Of a stretch of 64,000 nucleotides of DNA, positions 36,686-47,800 are shown piece after piece. The stretch is from the NCBI GenBank assembly GCA_004794655.1, contig SMMW01000046.1, positions 5,505,501 through 5,569,500 on the forward strand, written 5' to 3'. The position numbers were made by a program, and so were the translations under genes. Origin of the DNA: Marisa cornuarietis. Taxonomy: Eukaryota; Mollusca; Gastropoda; Architaenioglossa; Ampullariidae. Under the pieces are notes generated by a model. The model was not told the DNA's origin, did not search any database, and saw only the letters and a program-made list of their open reading frames with translations. The stretch's first letter is position 1. Every line of letters starts with the position of its first letter.

Positions 36686-39413
36686 ATGGCATCTCCTCCA
36701 CGGCAAGCTCCAGTTATTCCCCTGGAACTGCTCTTGGGTGAGGGAGATGAAGGCTACCTAGAGCATGTGACCAGTCCTGCATCCCAGGATTCATCATCGC
36801 CTCAGTCACCAGCCTCACTTTCTCTTGCTCTTGAGAGTCCAGAAGGTATTGACTGCCATGGCAATGAACGCCAGGCACTTGTGGAGCAAGCCAAATTCTG
36901 CAACAATCCCTTGCTGAGTGATGTTATATTAGTGGTTGGCAATGAAAGGTATTTTGCCCATAAGCTGATTCTTGTGCGTTCAAGTGATGTGTTTGAACGT
37001 ATGTTCAGCTCTGAGTGGGAGTCAACAGTGACCAAAGATCATGTAGGTTTAATGAACCATATTCCATTGTCATTTCTGTTTTAAAACGAAATTGTAAGCA
37101 TTAGAGGTGTTAACTTGGATGTTAAATTTGTCTCCATAACTTATTTTACCAATACAGTAAACTCTGCAATGTTGGGACACCTTTCATTCAGCTTAAAACT
37201 GTCTAACATGACAGGTGTGCCCTTTTCAGAGTTTGCTACATAGCTGAAGCATTCCTGACAAAACAAATGAGAGAGTGAATGAGAACCTTAAATCCAGTTT
37301 GTGTAAATGCTGTTTGTCTGGAAAATTGCACACATCATGTGCACTGGTGCATTATCATATCCTCAAAAATATAAGTTAGAGGCTGGTGGTAGAATTTTCT
37401 TTTTAAATGTGAAAGAAGTGTTGGCTATTTTAAAATCAGTCAGAAATAAAATTTTGATTCCAAAACATTTCAAATGTTTTTATATCATCATCATTCCTTG
37501 CTACTCCTTGAGGAGCATAGGGCCACATGTTTTTATATATTAGCTCTTTAAGCTATATGCTATAATAATACACTTAAATAGCCCCATATCCTGGTCCTAT
37601 AGGCAATACAGTATTGGTGCTTTACAGAAAAAAGACAAAACAGACAATGGATGCATGCAACATAACATAAAATGCCATATGAGATTAAAGATGTATCCAG
37701 AAGCTGCTCCCAGCATGCACAATTCATTTAAAAAACTGTACTCCAGGCTGCAAATGCGCCTTTTCATACCACAGGTCAGTCATAGAATGGATCTTATAGA
37801 AGGTGTTTTTAATTTTTTTTTGTTTTTGCTGCCCATTGGGTTCTATTCAGGACAGTGCATCCAAGTCAATAATCTTTAAAAAAATCTGAGAAAAACACTC
37901 AAAAATATTCAATCTGAACACAAAGAACACTGTGTTCAATGTACTCAAAATTGACACTGTTTCAACTGAAGTTGAATATTATCGCTGAATTGAAAATGAA
38001 GGGGGTGGTGGAAAATAATGAATTGTAGTGGTGTCATTTCATCAGAGGTGGTTTTATATTGAAAACCAATGTTAAAAGTATCCTAAGATGGGATTTGTTT
38101 ACTGGTCAGAAAGTCCACACAACAGGTTTTACTGTGTTTACATTTATCGTCTCAATTTTCCTTTTTTAGTGTTTGATTACAGAGACTATAAAATCACTTC
38201 AGGTCTGTATATCTATCTCTGCATATGTAGTAAATTTAAAAGTTATCTCAGGCAGTTGATATAGCTGCTGTTATCTGCCAAGTTTTACTATAACCATCTT
38301 TTTTTCTCATTACTGCAGGAAATAACTTTGGTGGAGGAAAGCATGTGTGCAAAAGTCTTCCCTCGCTTCCTGCGGTTCCTGTATGGCTGCCATGTTAAGT
38401 TGAACATGGATACCACCTTGCCTGTATTGATTCTTGCTGACAAGTATAACGTCACTGACCTTCGCAGTGTGTGCATAGATTTTGCCTGCTCCTTCATTAT
38501 ACCAAAACTTCAGCTGAAAGATGTATTTCATGTTTGGTTTCAGTATGCTACAAAGTGTTTCCATGAAGGTCTGATACTTTCATGCATAGCAGCCTTATCA
38601 TCCCAGATGGATGAGCTGATGAGCTCCGCAGAATGGCATGAGGAGTGGGTAAATTTAGATCGTGACCAACTGATTGAGTTTTTACGATCATCAAATCTAA
38701 GAGTGAAAGACGAATATGAACTGTGGCAGGCTGTGATACGCTGGCTGCTGTCTCCTTCACATCCAAAACGCCTTGACAATCTGGAGGGGAACCTTGATAA
38801 TATACTTGAGTACATTCGCTTTCCGATGATGACTGCTGATCAGCTCAACCAGCTCGAATTGTCTTCATTAGTGGAGAGCTACCCTCACCTGTTTCAAAAG
38901 CACATCATGCAAGCATACAAGTTTCTAGCCTTGCCTCTCACAACCCGTGCTAAAATAAAAGATTTTACAAAATCCAGTTTTCTTGTACGTAGTTACTGTG
39001 ACCTTCGGTGGGATAAACGCTTTGTTGTCCACAGATTTTCTTCCTATCCGAAAGGTGCTGAAGTAAGCTTTAGATTTTCAACACGGGCTTCATCATATCC
39101 TGCCCAGACATGGGAATGGGAACTGAAAGTTCATCCTAAAGGCTTCTCCTCCACTAGTGATGACTTTAGAATTCTTTTGTATTCTAACTTGATCCTAGAC
39201 CAACCTCGACCTGTAGAATACTATCTCTCTATTGTCAACAATCATCAGATTTTGAAGTCTGTCTCTGGCCGCAAAACTTTTTCCAAGACACGCTACACAA
39301 CAGACACAGAGATGGACAAAAAAATTACCGTGGCAGAGTTGATAGAACTAGGATCACCTTTTGTTGTCAATGACTCTCTTATATTACAGATATCTCTCCG
39401 ACCAGCTGACTGA
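36686..39413 (+). CDS. BTBD17-like: BTB/POZ-BACK domain protein, BTBD17-like
   Basis: Two exons (36686-37042 and 38319-39413) join in phase 0 to 483 residues, near the 478 of vertebrate BTBD17. The BTB domain covers about residues 70-180: NPLLSDVILVVGNERYFAHKL through ADKYNVTDLRSVC, with the intron inside it. A BACK domain follows (about 190-300), including DELMSS, the LIEFLRSSNL helix and ELWQAVIRWL. The C-terminal third has the TRAF-like beta-sandwich appearance of this family (SFRFSTR, TWEWELKVHPKGF, SLRPAD). The N terminus is a Pro/Ser-rich tail of about 65 residues without a signal peptide. The start at 36686 (AAGATGGC) was chosen over an in-frame ATG at 36623, which may lie in an intron or leader. 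The role is not established; BTB-BACK proteins often act as oligomers and Cullin-3 adaptors. Confidence 0.8.
37555..37640 (-). repeat. dispersed AATAAT...GTGCTTTACA repeat, copy E, in BTBD17-like intron
   Basis: AATAATACACTTAAATAGCC, then TCCTATAGGCAATACAG, then GGTGCTTTACAGAAAAAAGAC. It is most similar to the copy at 30320-30395. The rest of the 1.3-kb intron shows no other feature. Confidence 0.5.
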
Positions 39414-39555
39414 ATTGTGAAGATTTATTTTACAAGGTCTGTCAACTAAGTTGATGTATATACCCCAAAAGCTAGGGAAAAACCCCATATCTATTTATGT
39501 CCTTTTGTTCTAGTAATTCTTTTTTCATTTCTTTTTTTTTCACTTCTAGTGATAA

Positions 39556-39561
39556 AATAAA
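39556..39561 (+). terminator. polyadenylation signal of BTBD17-like gene
   Basis: AATAAA lies 143 nt after the TGA stop, the first canonical hexamer downstream. Confidence 0.5.
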
Positions 39562-40579
39562 ACTAAAATCGAATATTTTGTCTTCTTATTCTAAGACCGT
39601 TAACTCCTCATAGTTCTGATTCTTGCTGATGAAATTGAGATATTTTACAACTATATATGTTCAAGTGAACTGTATACAGTAAGATTTAGAAGCTGTTAGG
39701 AACTGTGGATAAGGTTTAAAGTATGTAATTTGTTTAGTAAATTTGAATGCTTCATGGTTTAAATGTCATTTTTCATTGTTTTATTTAAATGGCCAGTGAA
39801 AGTTTGATTTAGAATTGAGAACAGAAATCTTAAGCTCACAATTTTTTATGCCAGTAGAAAGGTTTAAATATTCCTATGTGAATGTTTTGGTGGTAATTCA
39901 TATAATCGTTTTTTTTTAAAGAACAAAAGTAGTTTCAGTGGATTGTTTGGCTTTCTCTGTTGATATGTGGACTTCTATTTACAAGTTGGCCAAAAGGTAT
40001 ACTGCAGATAATTTTGACACAGCTTCAATGACTTTTGTTGCATAAATTTACTTCTGGATTCCTGCTTTAGTGTTTGGTATTAGTCTAGTTTTAATGTTGT
40101 AACTGAATGACTAAAAATTAAGTTTTGATCGTTTGATGTCATTTTGATGTTATTTGACATGGAAACCCTCACTAAATGGATCTCACAAAGAGAAATATTA
40201 ATCTCTTCACAAGCACTTCTTTTCTGTCTGTCATAGATTTTAGTAAAGTTACTATTGTGCACATTTTAATCTATATATACAGACATTAACTGTATCATGC
40301 TTATGACTGTACCATCAATGCATTTAAATTTGAACAGAATTCATATTTTTATTTATGTTTTATATATATTTATTTGTTCTGTCTCCTTTGGTTTCATGAA
40401 ACATATCAGTGGTGACCAGGTGTTGTGCTTGTTGAATTTCACTGAGCCTTTAGTTCCTATATGGCCTTGGATATCGTTGCAATATTTTAATGTGTCATGT
40501 TTACATTTTAACAATGGGAATTATATTATCATAAATTATTTATTAAAAGTAATTTATTATGTGTCTGCCAGTGAGGGGA

Positions 40580-40850
40580 AGCTCTGTTGTGGTTGGTGTG
40601 CTCTGCCTTGGCATAGAAGGATACTGGTTTGAGACTTGCACATGCCAAAGACTGGAAAATTCCCTTTGCTCACCTGACTGTGCTAGGTACCCATTTATCA
40701 GGGAATGTAAAAAAAGATGGCAGACAGGGTGTTAGGCTCCACCTTTCACATGCCATGCCCAAGAATTGCAAAGCCTGCCTCACATGCCCACTTGTTGCCA
40801 GTAGAGCCATTGTTCACCTTGATGTTATTTTAGCTGAGCTTTATTAGACA
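40580..40850 (+). mobile_element. probable degenerate tRNA-derived SINE
   Basis: The head reads TGGTTGGTGTGCTCTGCCTTGGC, then about 14 bases later CTGGTTTGAGACTTGC. This is the spacing and content of degenerate RNA polymerase III A and B boxes (B box GGTTTGAGACT). The body contains AGGTACCCATTTATCAG, echoed by AGGTACCCATTCTACAG near 63533. No coding potential; target duplications not found. Confidence 0.4.
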
Positions 40851-41066
40851 TTGACCTTTCAGACAGATTTTGCTTTCAGAACTGTAAATTTCTGTGTGAT
40901 CTATGGAAATATAATTACGTAAACAGTTTCATGGTTTGTTTCTCTTTATGCCTTTTCTGTTCCTAATGTCTCTTTCACTTTGTTCCCTGCATTGAGATCT
41001 GTGTTCATAAATTACAGCTGTTCAGGAGCTGCATATTTATACAGCTACTTAATTGTAATAAGTGTC

Positions 41067-41830
41067 TTAGTGTTTTTTGTTCCATTTTTTCTCAATGTTT
41101 TGTGCTATAGCATAACTGCCAAAACAAGGTAGGGTGACACCATATTTTCTCATGATGAGCTCCCTGTCTGTGTTGTCATCTCCCACTTTGGCATTTAGGT
41201 CTCCCATAATGATCTTCAGATCTCTTCTTTGTGTGCGGTCAAGCAGAGACTGCAAGGAGCTATAGAATTCTTTTTCCTCTTCATCTGCAGCATTTGTTGG
41301 TGCATAGCATTGGATGATGGTGATCTTCCTTCCTTTTGAATTGAATCTTGCTTACATGAGCCGTGGTGAGACTGGTTCCCAGGCCATCAGCACCTTTGTT
41401 GCCTCTGTTGACATCAGCAGTGCTACTCCCTGGGTATGGTCATGGTCCAGGTCTTTATGGCCAGAGTAAATGATGGTTTCTCCTGATGTTAGTCTGGTCT
41501 GCCCACTTCCATTCCATCTGGTTTCACATAACCTGAGGACCGTGATGTTTATTTTCTCATTTCCCTTGCCACTTGAGCTGATTTGCCACTTTCATAGAGG
41601 GTTCTGATGTTCCAGGTCCCTATCTTGGTTCTTGCCTTGGTTGTCAGAAGATGAGTCAGCGAGCTGGCTTCCCTATGGCTTTCACCAGCATGCGTCATAA
41701 GCTCTTCTAGAGAGGAATCTTCCCGACCAGGCCCCTGTTGTGATACTGTTGCGGTTTCTGTAACAGCTTGTGTTTTACATGAATGGGTTGTTAGCCCAAA
41801 GCAAAACCCCAAACCTGGAGGGCCAGGGTC
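41067..41830 (-). mobile_element. non-LTR retrotransposon fragment, AP-type endonuclease domain (RTE/CFDP2-like), decayed
   Basis: On the minus strand, reading from high to low coordinates, the open pieces give KARTKIGTWNIRTLYESGKS with QVAREMRK, then (after a frameshift) ETRWNGSGQTRLTSGE and DHDHTQGVALLMS, then KGRKITIIQCYAPTNAADEE and LKIIMGDLNAKVGDDN. These are the landmarks of the apurinic-type endonuclease at the start of RTE-like LINE open reading frames, often annotated as craniofacial development protein 2-like. A frameshift near 41560 and a stop near 41355 break it, and the reverse transcriptase half is missing. Confidence 0.8.
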
Positions 41831-44608
41831 AACATTTTAGTCTGGCCTCTACCCTCTACCCTTGGTTGAACCTGCCAGGAGCACAAGGTAAGTTGCACCA
41901 ATTGGTGGTGCAGTGTGTGTAGTAATGTATATATATACACTCATTCCATTGACATTTCAAATAATCAAAGGCCTGCTATCCATCATCATTATTATTCAGT
42001 TACTCTTCGTTATATTTTCCTTATCAAAGGAAAATATGTTGGGTATTCTAAGAATATTTTCTAAATTGTAAAAGTGAAACCTCTTCCTCATAACCTATCT
42101 TCGTATGGTAGTTTATATTATATTCCTTTTGGTGCTTTAGTCATTTGATCCGTGCAGATTTTGCATTTTGTACTCACATGGGATACTGTCTCAAGTCTGG
42201 TAGTGACATATCAAAAGATGGTATGTAAATAACAATTATCAGTGTTCTTGTGTGGTTTTTACTTTTTTTATGAACAGAACTTTCCAATTTATTCCCTTGG
42301 GATTTCTTCTTCTGTGCGCTTGTGCACATGCAGGTGTGTGCATATAAGATGTTTGGTAACAGTACACAAATATGCAAATGCGTGTTTGCATGTGACAGCT
42401 GGAGATTATGTTTCCCACACATGCTTATGTCTTTTCTGCAAATGCTGACCATGCCAGAATAAAATTTAAAGGCCTGTCATATAAGAGCCATTGTGATTGT
42501 TTTCTTGGCCTTCTTTTCCAATTTGCTTTCATTTTTGATTTGTCTTTGTCATTCTTCCATCTCTTTTAATCCTTTACCTATCAGAAATAGCATTTTAATA
42601 AGTTTGTATTGCTTCTGACAATCATTGATGATTATGAAAGGTTAGCAAGATTGTTGCCACTAATATTTAAACTGACCAGAATGTCAAGCGAATGACAGTG
42701 TAATGAACAGTGAGTGTCAAATCTTATTGAGGTGCAGAAGCAGCTTAGCAGTATGGTGATCAGTCCTATACTTTTATTATTTAATGTACCTCCCCTATCA
42801 AAAAGCCCAATTTTCTAATATACTGATCTCTTCAATTTTGTCTTCTTAATATGTCAATATGTCTTTCCTTTATTTTAATTAATATTTTATAATGTAACGT
42901 TCAATTCAAACACCATTTCTATGTCAGTTGAATCAAAATAATATGGAAAAAGGACACATTTCAGTTGTTCTTGCTAATTCGTTTTCACACATTAATATTG
43001 GTGTTTAAAACTATGTTACAGCATGATTTTACATGATTATTTATGGCATTTTTTCATTTAATATAACCAAAACTATGAGATGCAAAATCTTCTGGGTGTG
43101 TTTCAATAATCTTTTTCTCAAATATAAATTAAACGTTATTGAACGTTAAGCTAAGGAAGAAAACTGGTCAGGGGTTTGATATTATCAGAATGGTTGGTGC
43201 AGATAACATGGTAGTAAAGATTAGTAAAAGGCAAGAATATATTTGAACAAAATTTGATGCTGGGCTATCTAAAGAAAAATACTGTAAAAGTTTTTGGGCT
43301 AATAAATATTTTTTCTTGGAGAAGCAAGTTAGTGTTTTATGTTTCATGCATGTCCTTACATTTTCATACCTAATATTGCACACTGGACCAGAAGCTTACA
43401 AATCTACTATTGTCTGTATCCACACAAATTTTACCAGAACAATGCTGGCTGGAAATCTGCATACACAATTTGGTTTGCTGACATGCACAATAGAACATAT
43501 GTTTGGGAGACAAAAAAAAAGCATCACAGAAATTTACACTTGAATACTATAGAATCTACATCCTCATTTCAAACAAGGAGTTAAAATGGAAAAGTTTCCT
43601 GCATTATATGAGGTCTTAGTGAACTATGCTTATAAAAAAATGTAGAATAGTAATAGAGAGAAACTAGTAATGCCACAGTATCAACTAGCCGCGTTTCTGT
43701 TTACAGTACAGCTTCATATTCTCTTGAAGAAGGCGATTTATGTCTTGCAGTCAGTTAACTCAGTGCCATTGAATAACTTGAATAGAATGACGAAGATTAT
43801 GATATTTCAATAATTATAAATTCGACACTTTAAAATACAGGAGCAAGTCAGTCACCGTGTATGAAATAACTAGTTGCATCAAAACTCAAAACATCATGAG
43901 CATCAATTCTAGTATTACGCGAAACGTTACCGGTCCGTGGTTGCTACCGGCGCGTTTAATGGGAAATAATTCCTGAATCATTTTTCTCTCATGAAATGCA
44001 GTTACTTCCCCCAATTGTGACCGCTGTACGATAAAACGTGTTTGTGAATAAATCATATTCGACTAAGAAAGTAATTATTATAGAAACCATACAGAGTCAT
44101 GATAATCTGCTACATGGAATATGCAGATAATAATAATAATAATTTAAAATGTGAGAAAGATAGTATTAATCGGCCAATAGTGAAACTGAGTATTATGAGT
44201 TATTTACTGAGTCATTCTCCTATATTTGAGGCTACTAATGAGAGAGAACCCGCTCCCTCTCCACGTACAATTATTCATTGTAGCGTTCCAAAGATGGGGT
44301 TTATCTTGTAAGCTAGAAAGCAGAACAGTGTTTCTATCTGGCAATCCTAGTACGAACTGTAATGGGAACTGCTATATAAGTGTAAGTCATCTGTTCCTGA
44401 AAATATTAATACGGGAAGATCTATTTTTGCCACCAAGTAAATGTAAACACAAAACATACGTTGAACTAGAGTTGAAGCTTTTTCTACACGATATTCAATT
44501 TCATAAATCAATGAAGTTTGAAAAACTGTTAAAGTCTCCATCAGTTTGTTATCAACGAAAAGTAAAGTTTCCTTGTGCTGGTATTTCCCATCATCCCCAT
44601 GATTGTCG

Positions 44609-44616
44609 TGACGTCA
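44609..44616. promoter_or_regulatory. CRE palindrome in probable WDR26 promoter
   Basis: TGACGTCA, the full cAMP-response element, lies 205 bp upstream of the WDR26 start codon. About 80 bp downstream a 12-bp inverted repeat (ACTATGGTTTGT at 44688-44699 and its complement at 44714-44725) could form a hairpin in the 5' leader. Function is inferred from motif and position only. Confidence 0.4.
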
Positions 44617-44820
44617 CACAGCAAAACAAATTTGGTCTCAGAGCCCTGACCATAGTTCAGGTGTCCTTTGTTTTCCTTTGTGTGCTGACTATGGTTTGTG
44701 TTTCCCGACCAATACAAACCATAGTTAAGCAGTGAAGCAATACTGGCATCGTCTTCAGGTTCCGAAGAGGGTGGTGTTTCGCCCCCACCGCGCAAAAAGC
44801 TACGCATCTCTTGTGGTAAC

Positions 44821-47800
44821 ATGCAGGCCAATGGCTGCCCACAGCACAATGGAGAGAGCGAGGAGGCGACAACATCGCAACAGAACGGATTGTGTCCTGC
44901 TGCGAATGGAGATATAATCGAAAATTCAAAATCTTCGTCAATGAAGGCCTTGTCGAGAACTGACCAAGACATTGTTCGTCTCATCGGCCAGCATTTGCGA
45001 GGCCTTGGACTGAAGTAAGCGGATTGTTACGCAGGATTAAAGTTGCAGCTGCATGGAGTTCTAAAACTAAAAACTGTCATATTTTTGCTGGTTGCTTACA
45101 CTTTGAATGAAATAAAATACAAGTTTCCACTCCCTTCTTTAACAGTTATGTAGCTATTTTTCAGTCGAAAACATTTCTGCATTGTTCAAGCAGACTGCCA
45201 TAGTAAATCGTAGTTACCAGAGAGAGTACCATTTGTGAGTTTAAAAATCGATGCCAAATGGATTGTGGCAATTTTATTTGCGTCCAGTCCTTAGATTTAG
45301 ATTGATTTGAAGGTTAAAACACAACTAAATAATCACTGGAGACAATCCCTAATTTCAGCCAAACAGCAGAACAGCTCATCGCAGAGTCGGGATGCATGCT
45401 GGAACACCCATCAGCAGCAAAATTCAGGACACACGTCATGGAGGGTGACTGGGAAAAGGTAGAGAACAACAAAGCGTGTGTTGTCAGCACTAGATCTTAT
45501 TCATATCCCAGAATGTGTCTCTCAGAAATTAAATATATAAGACCAGATCTTTTATAGTTAAGTATTACTATAGTTATTTTTATGTGATCATGTGTGATTG
45601 AATGTTCATTCTCAAAATATTGAAAACTCAGTTTTCAATATTGATTGAGCCTTTTCAGAAACAGTATGATTTTTCTTAAGTTCTAACTGATATTGAAGAG
45701 CTGATGGCAACCATACTGAGCTTTGTGCTATTTACAGATCAGCTGTATGATTTGCATGTCACATGACCCAATTGTATGTGTGGAAACACAAAGACAAGAA
45801 AACATAGTTAAATCGAATAAACATATTTTCTTTTGGTTGCCTTTTATTTGCAAAACATCACTGACTATAATGAGTATTACAAAAGTTTATTGTTTATATT
45901 GTGGTTAAAAAAATACTCGACCCATCAGAATGAGGTCATCTTAAATCAGGTCAAACTTTTTATTTGAACAGAGTGAATTAAGTAATATGTATGTTGACAT
46001 AAGTAAATGCAAGCATGTATATATTACTTCTTGCTAATGGTACAATAGCAAAAAGTTTAGATAATGTAAGAGACTGTCAACATTTTATCTGTTATTTTCA
46101 ATTTGATAATCAAGACTATATTAAGTATAAGAGTATTACACCAGCTCCATACACAAAGTGCAGCTAGACTTATATTTTAATTTTACTGGCCAGATGATAA
46201 AATTGAGGGCACAGTGTCATAATAATATTGGTTTTTAATAATCATAATGATAATAGGATTTTTAATGTTAATCTGGAGAATAAGTAACCAGTAAATACGT
46301 TTCTTGGATTGAAAGATAGATAAAAGTAAAAGCACTTGGGGATGTGTTTAAGAAATAGAGAGGTATATGTATGTGTTTTAAACTACTTTTGATTGATATT
46401 CATGACTTAATGTATGTATGATTACTATTTACTTCAGGCTGATCATGACCTGAATGAGTTGAAAAACATGGTGGAGTGCTCACAAGGAACCCTGGTAAGT
46501 TAATGAGCATCTTCAAAGTACTAATAATATGCCAAGTACCTCATTTTACTTAGAAGCTGTGCTATGTATTAACTTAAAAACCTATTTTGGTCTTTTATAA
46601 GCTACTGAAAACTGTTCTTAGGCAGTGATGGGAAATGAATGATACTTTTTGGAAAATCTAAATGTATAACCAAGACATTCTACTTTCAGAAAATGAAGTT
46701 CCTGCTCCTAGAGCAGAAGTACCTAGAATACCTAGAGGATGGGCGAGTTATGGAGGCACTGCATTGCCTGCGCCATGAGCTCACACCTCTGAAATACAAC
46801 ACAGAACGTGTCCATGCCCTCAGCACGTGAGTGTCTGGCTAAGCTTAAGTATTTTCTGAGATCAGATTTTGGCATTTGCTCATCTTTATGAGTTTGGTAA
46901 AAATAAACACAAAAGGTTTTTACTTGCAGATTGTGTCATTACAACAAGTCTACTCAGTTAAGTCAATAGACTTGCCTTTAATTTTATTATTTCTTCTTTC
47001 TTGAGAAAATGTTTAAAGGCAAGTCAGATTTGCTTTTGAATGAGATGAAGTAAAAGGGTTTTTTAATTTACAAGTATATATATGGTATCTTTTATTTGGT
47101 AATTACTAGAGTTCAAAGAGTAAAGGGATACACTTTGTGAGACCATAAACTCTGGGGACCTGGATCAGATCATGCTTGTATACTAGATCACCCTCATCAC
47201 TGCAGGCTGTTGATGTAGAAATGAATTTTTTTTTTTGAATCGCATTTTACATCTAACCTAGCAGGGCAACCTCTAACTTTGTGTCATACTTCTGATATTT
47301 TTATTAGGTACATGATGTGTAGCAATCCTGAGGATCTTCGTGAAACAGCATCATGGGAAGGGAAAGGCCCAGAATCTCGACAAAAACTGGTCGAGAAACT
47401 TCAAAGTGAGATGCTGCTTTGCATGATGGTGGAAATTTCTTTTGAAACTTTTTTTATAATTACTGTCTGCATTTTTAGCACTTTATATGTACTAGGCATA
47501 GATTGGGGGCCGTGGGGGGGGGGGGGATGTTGGGGATTGAAGAGAGGGGAAAGAAGGGATGGTGTACACAAATTTTAATAGAACCGTTTTCTTTGTTGTA
47601 GTGTTTTTGCCACCAAGTGTTATGTTGCCTCCACGCCGACTGCTGACACTTCTTAACCAAGCTGTTGACCAGCAACGTGAGCGCTGTCCCTTTCACAACA
47701 CACGCCTCGACAGTGACCCCTCATCTGTATGCCTCCTGATTGACCACGCTTGCAGCAAGTTAGTCTTAACTATTGTGCATTGTAATTAAAACAATTGAAA

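Larger units (their letters stand above)
39562..44608. other. intergenic DNA with retroelement remnants
   Basis: About 5 kb between the BTBD17-like gene and WDR26. Apart from the SINE-like block at 40580-40850 and the LINE fragment at 41067-41830, no protein similarity is visible. The sequence is AT-rich with TG/CA-rich words near 42320-42400. Confidence 0.5.

Noticed and set aside
44226..44735. 169-codon open frame upstream of WDR26
   Set aside because: No family resemblance, an amino-acid mix typical of chance AT-rich translation, and it overlaps the probable WDR26 promoter and leader.
44541..44984. 147-codon minus-strand frame over WDR26 exon 1
   Set aside because: Antisense shadow of a clearly coding exon; no homology.
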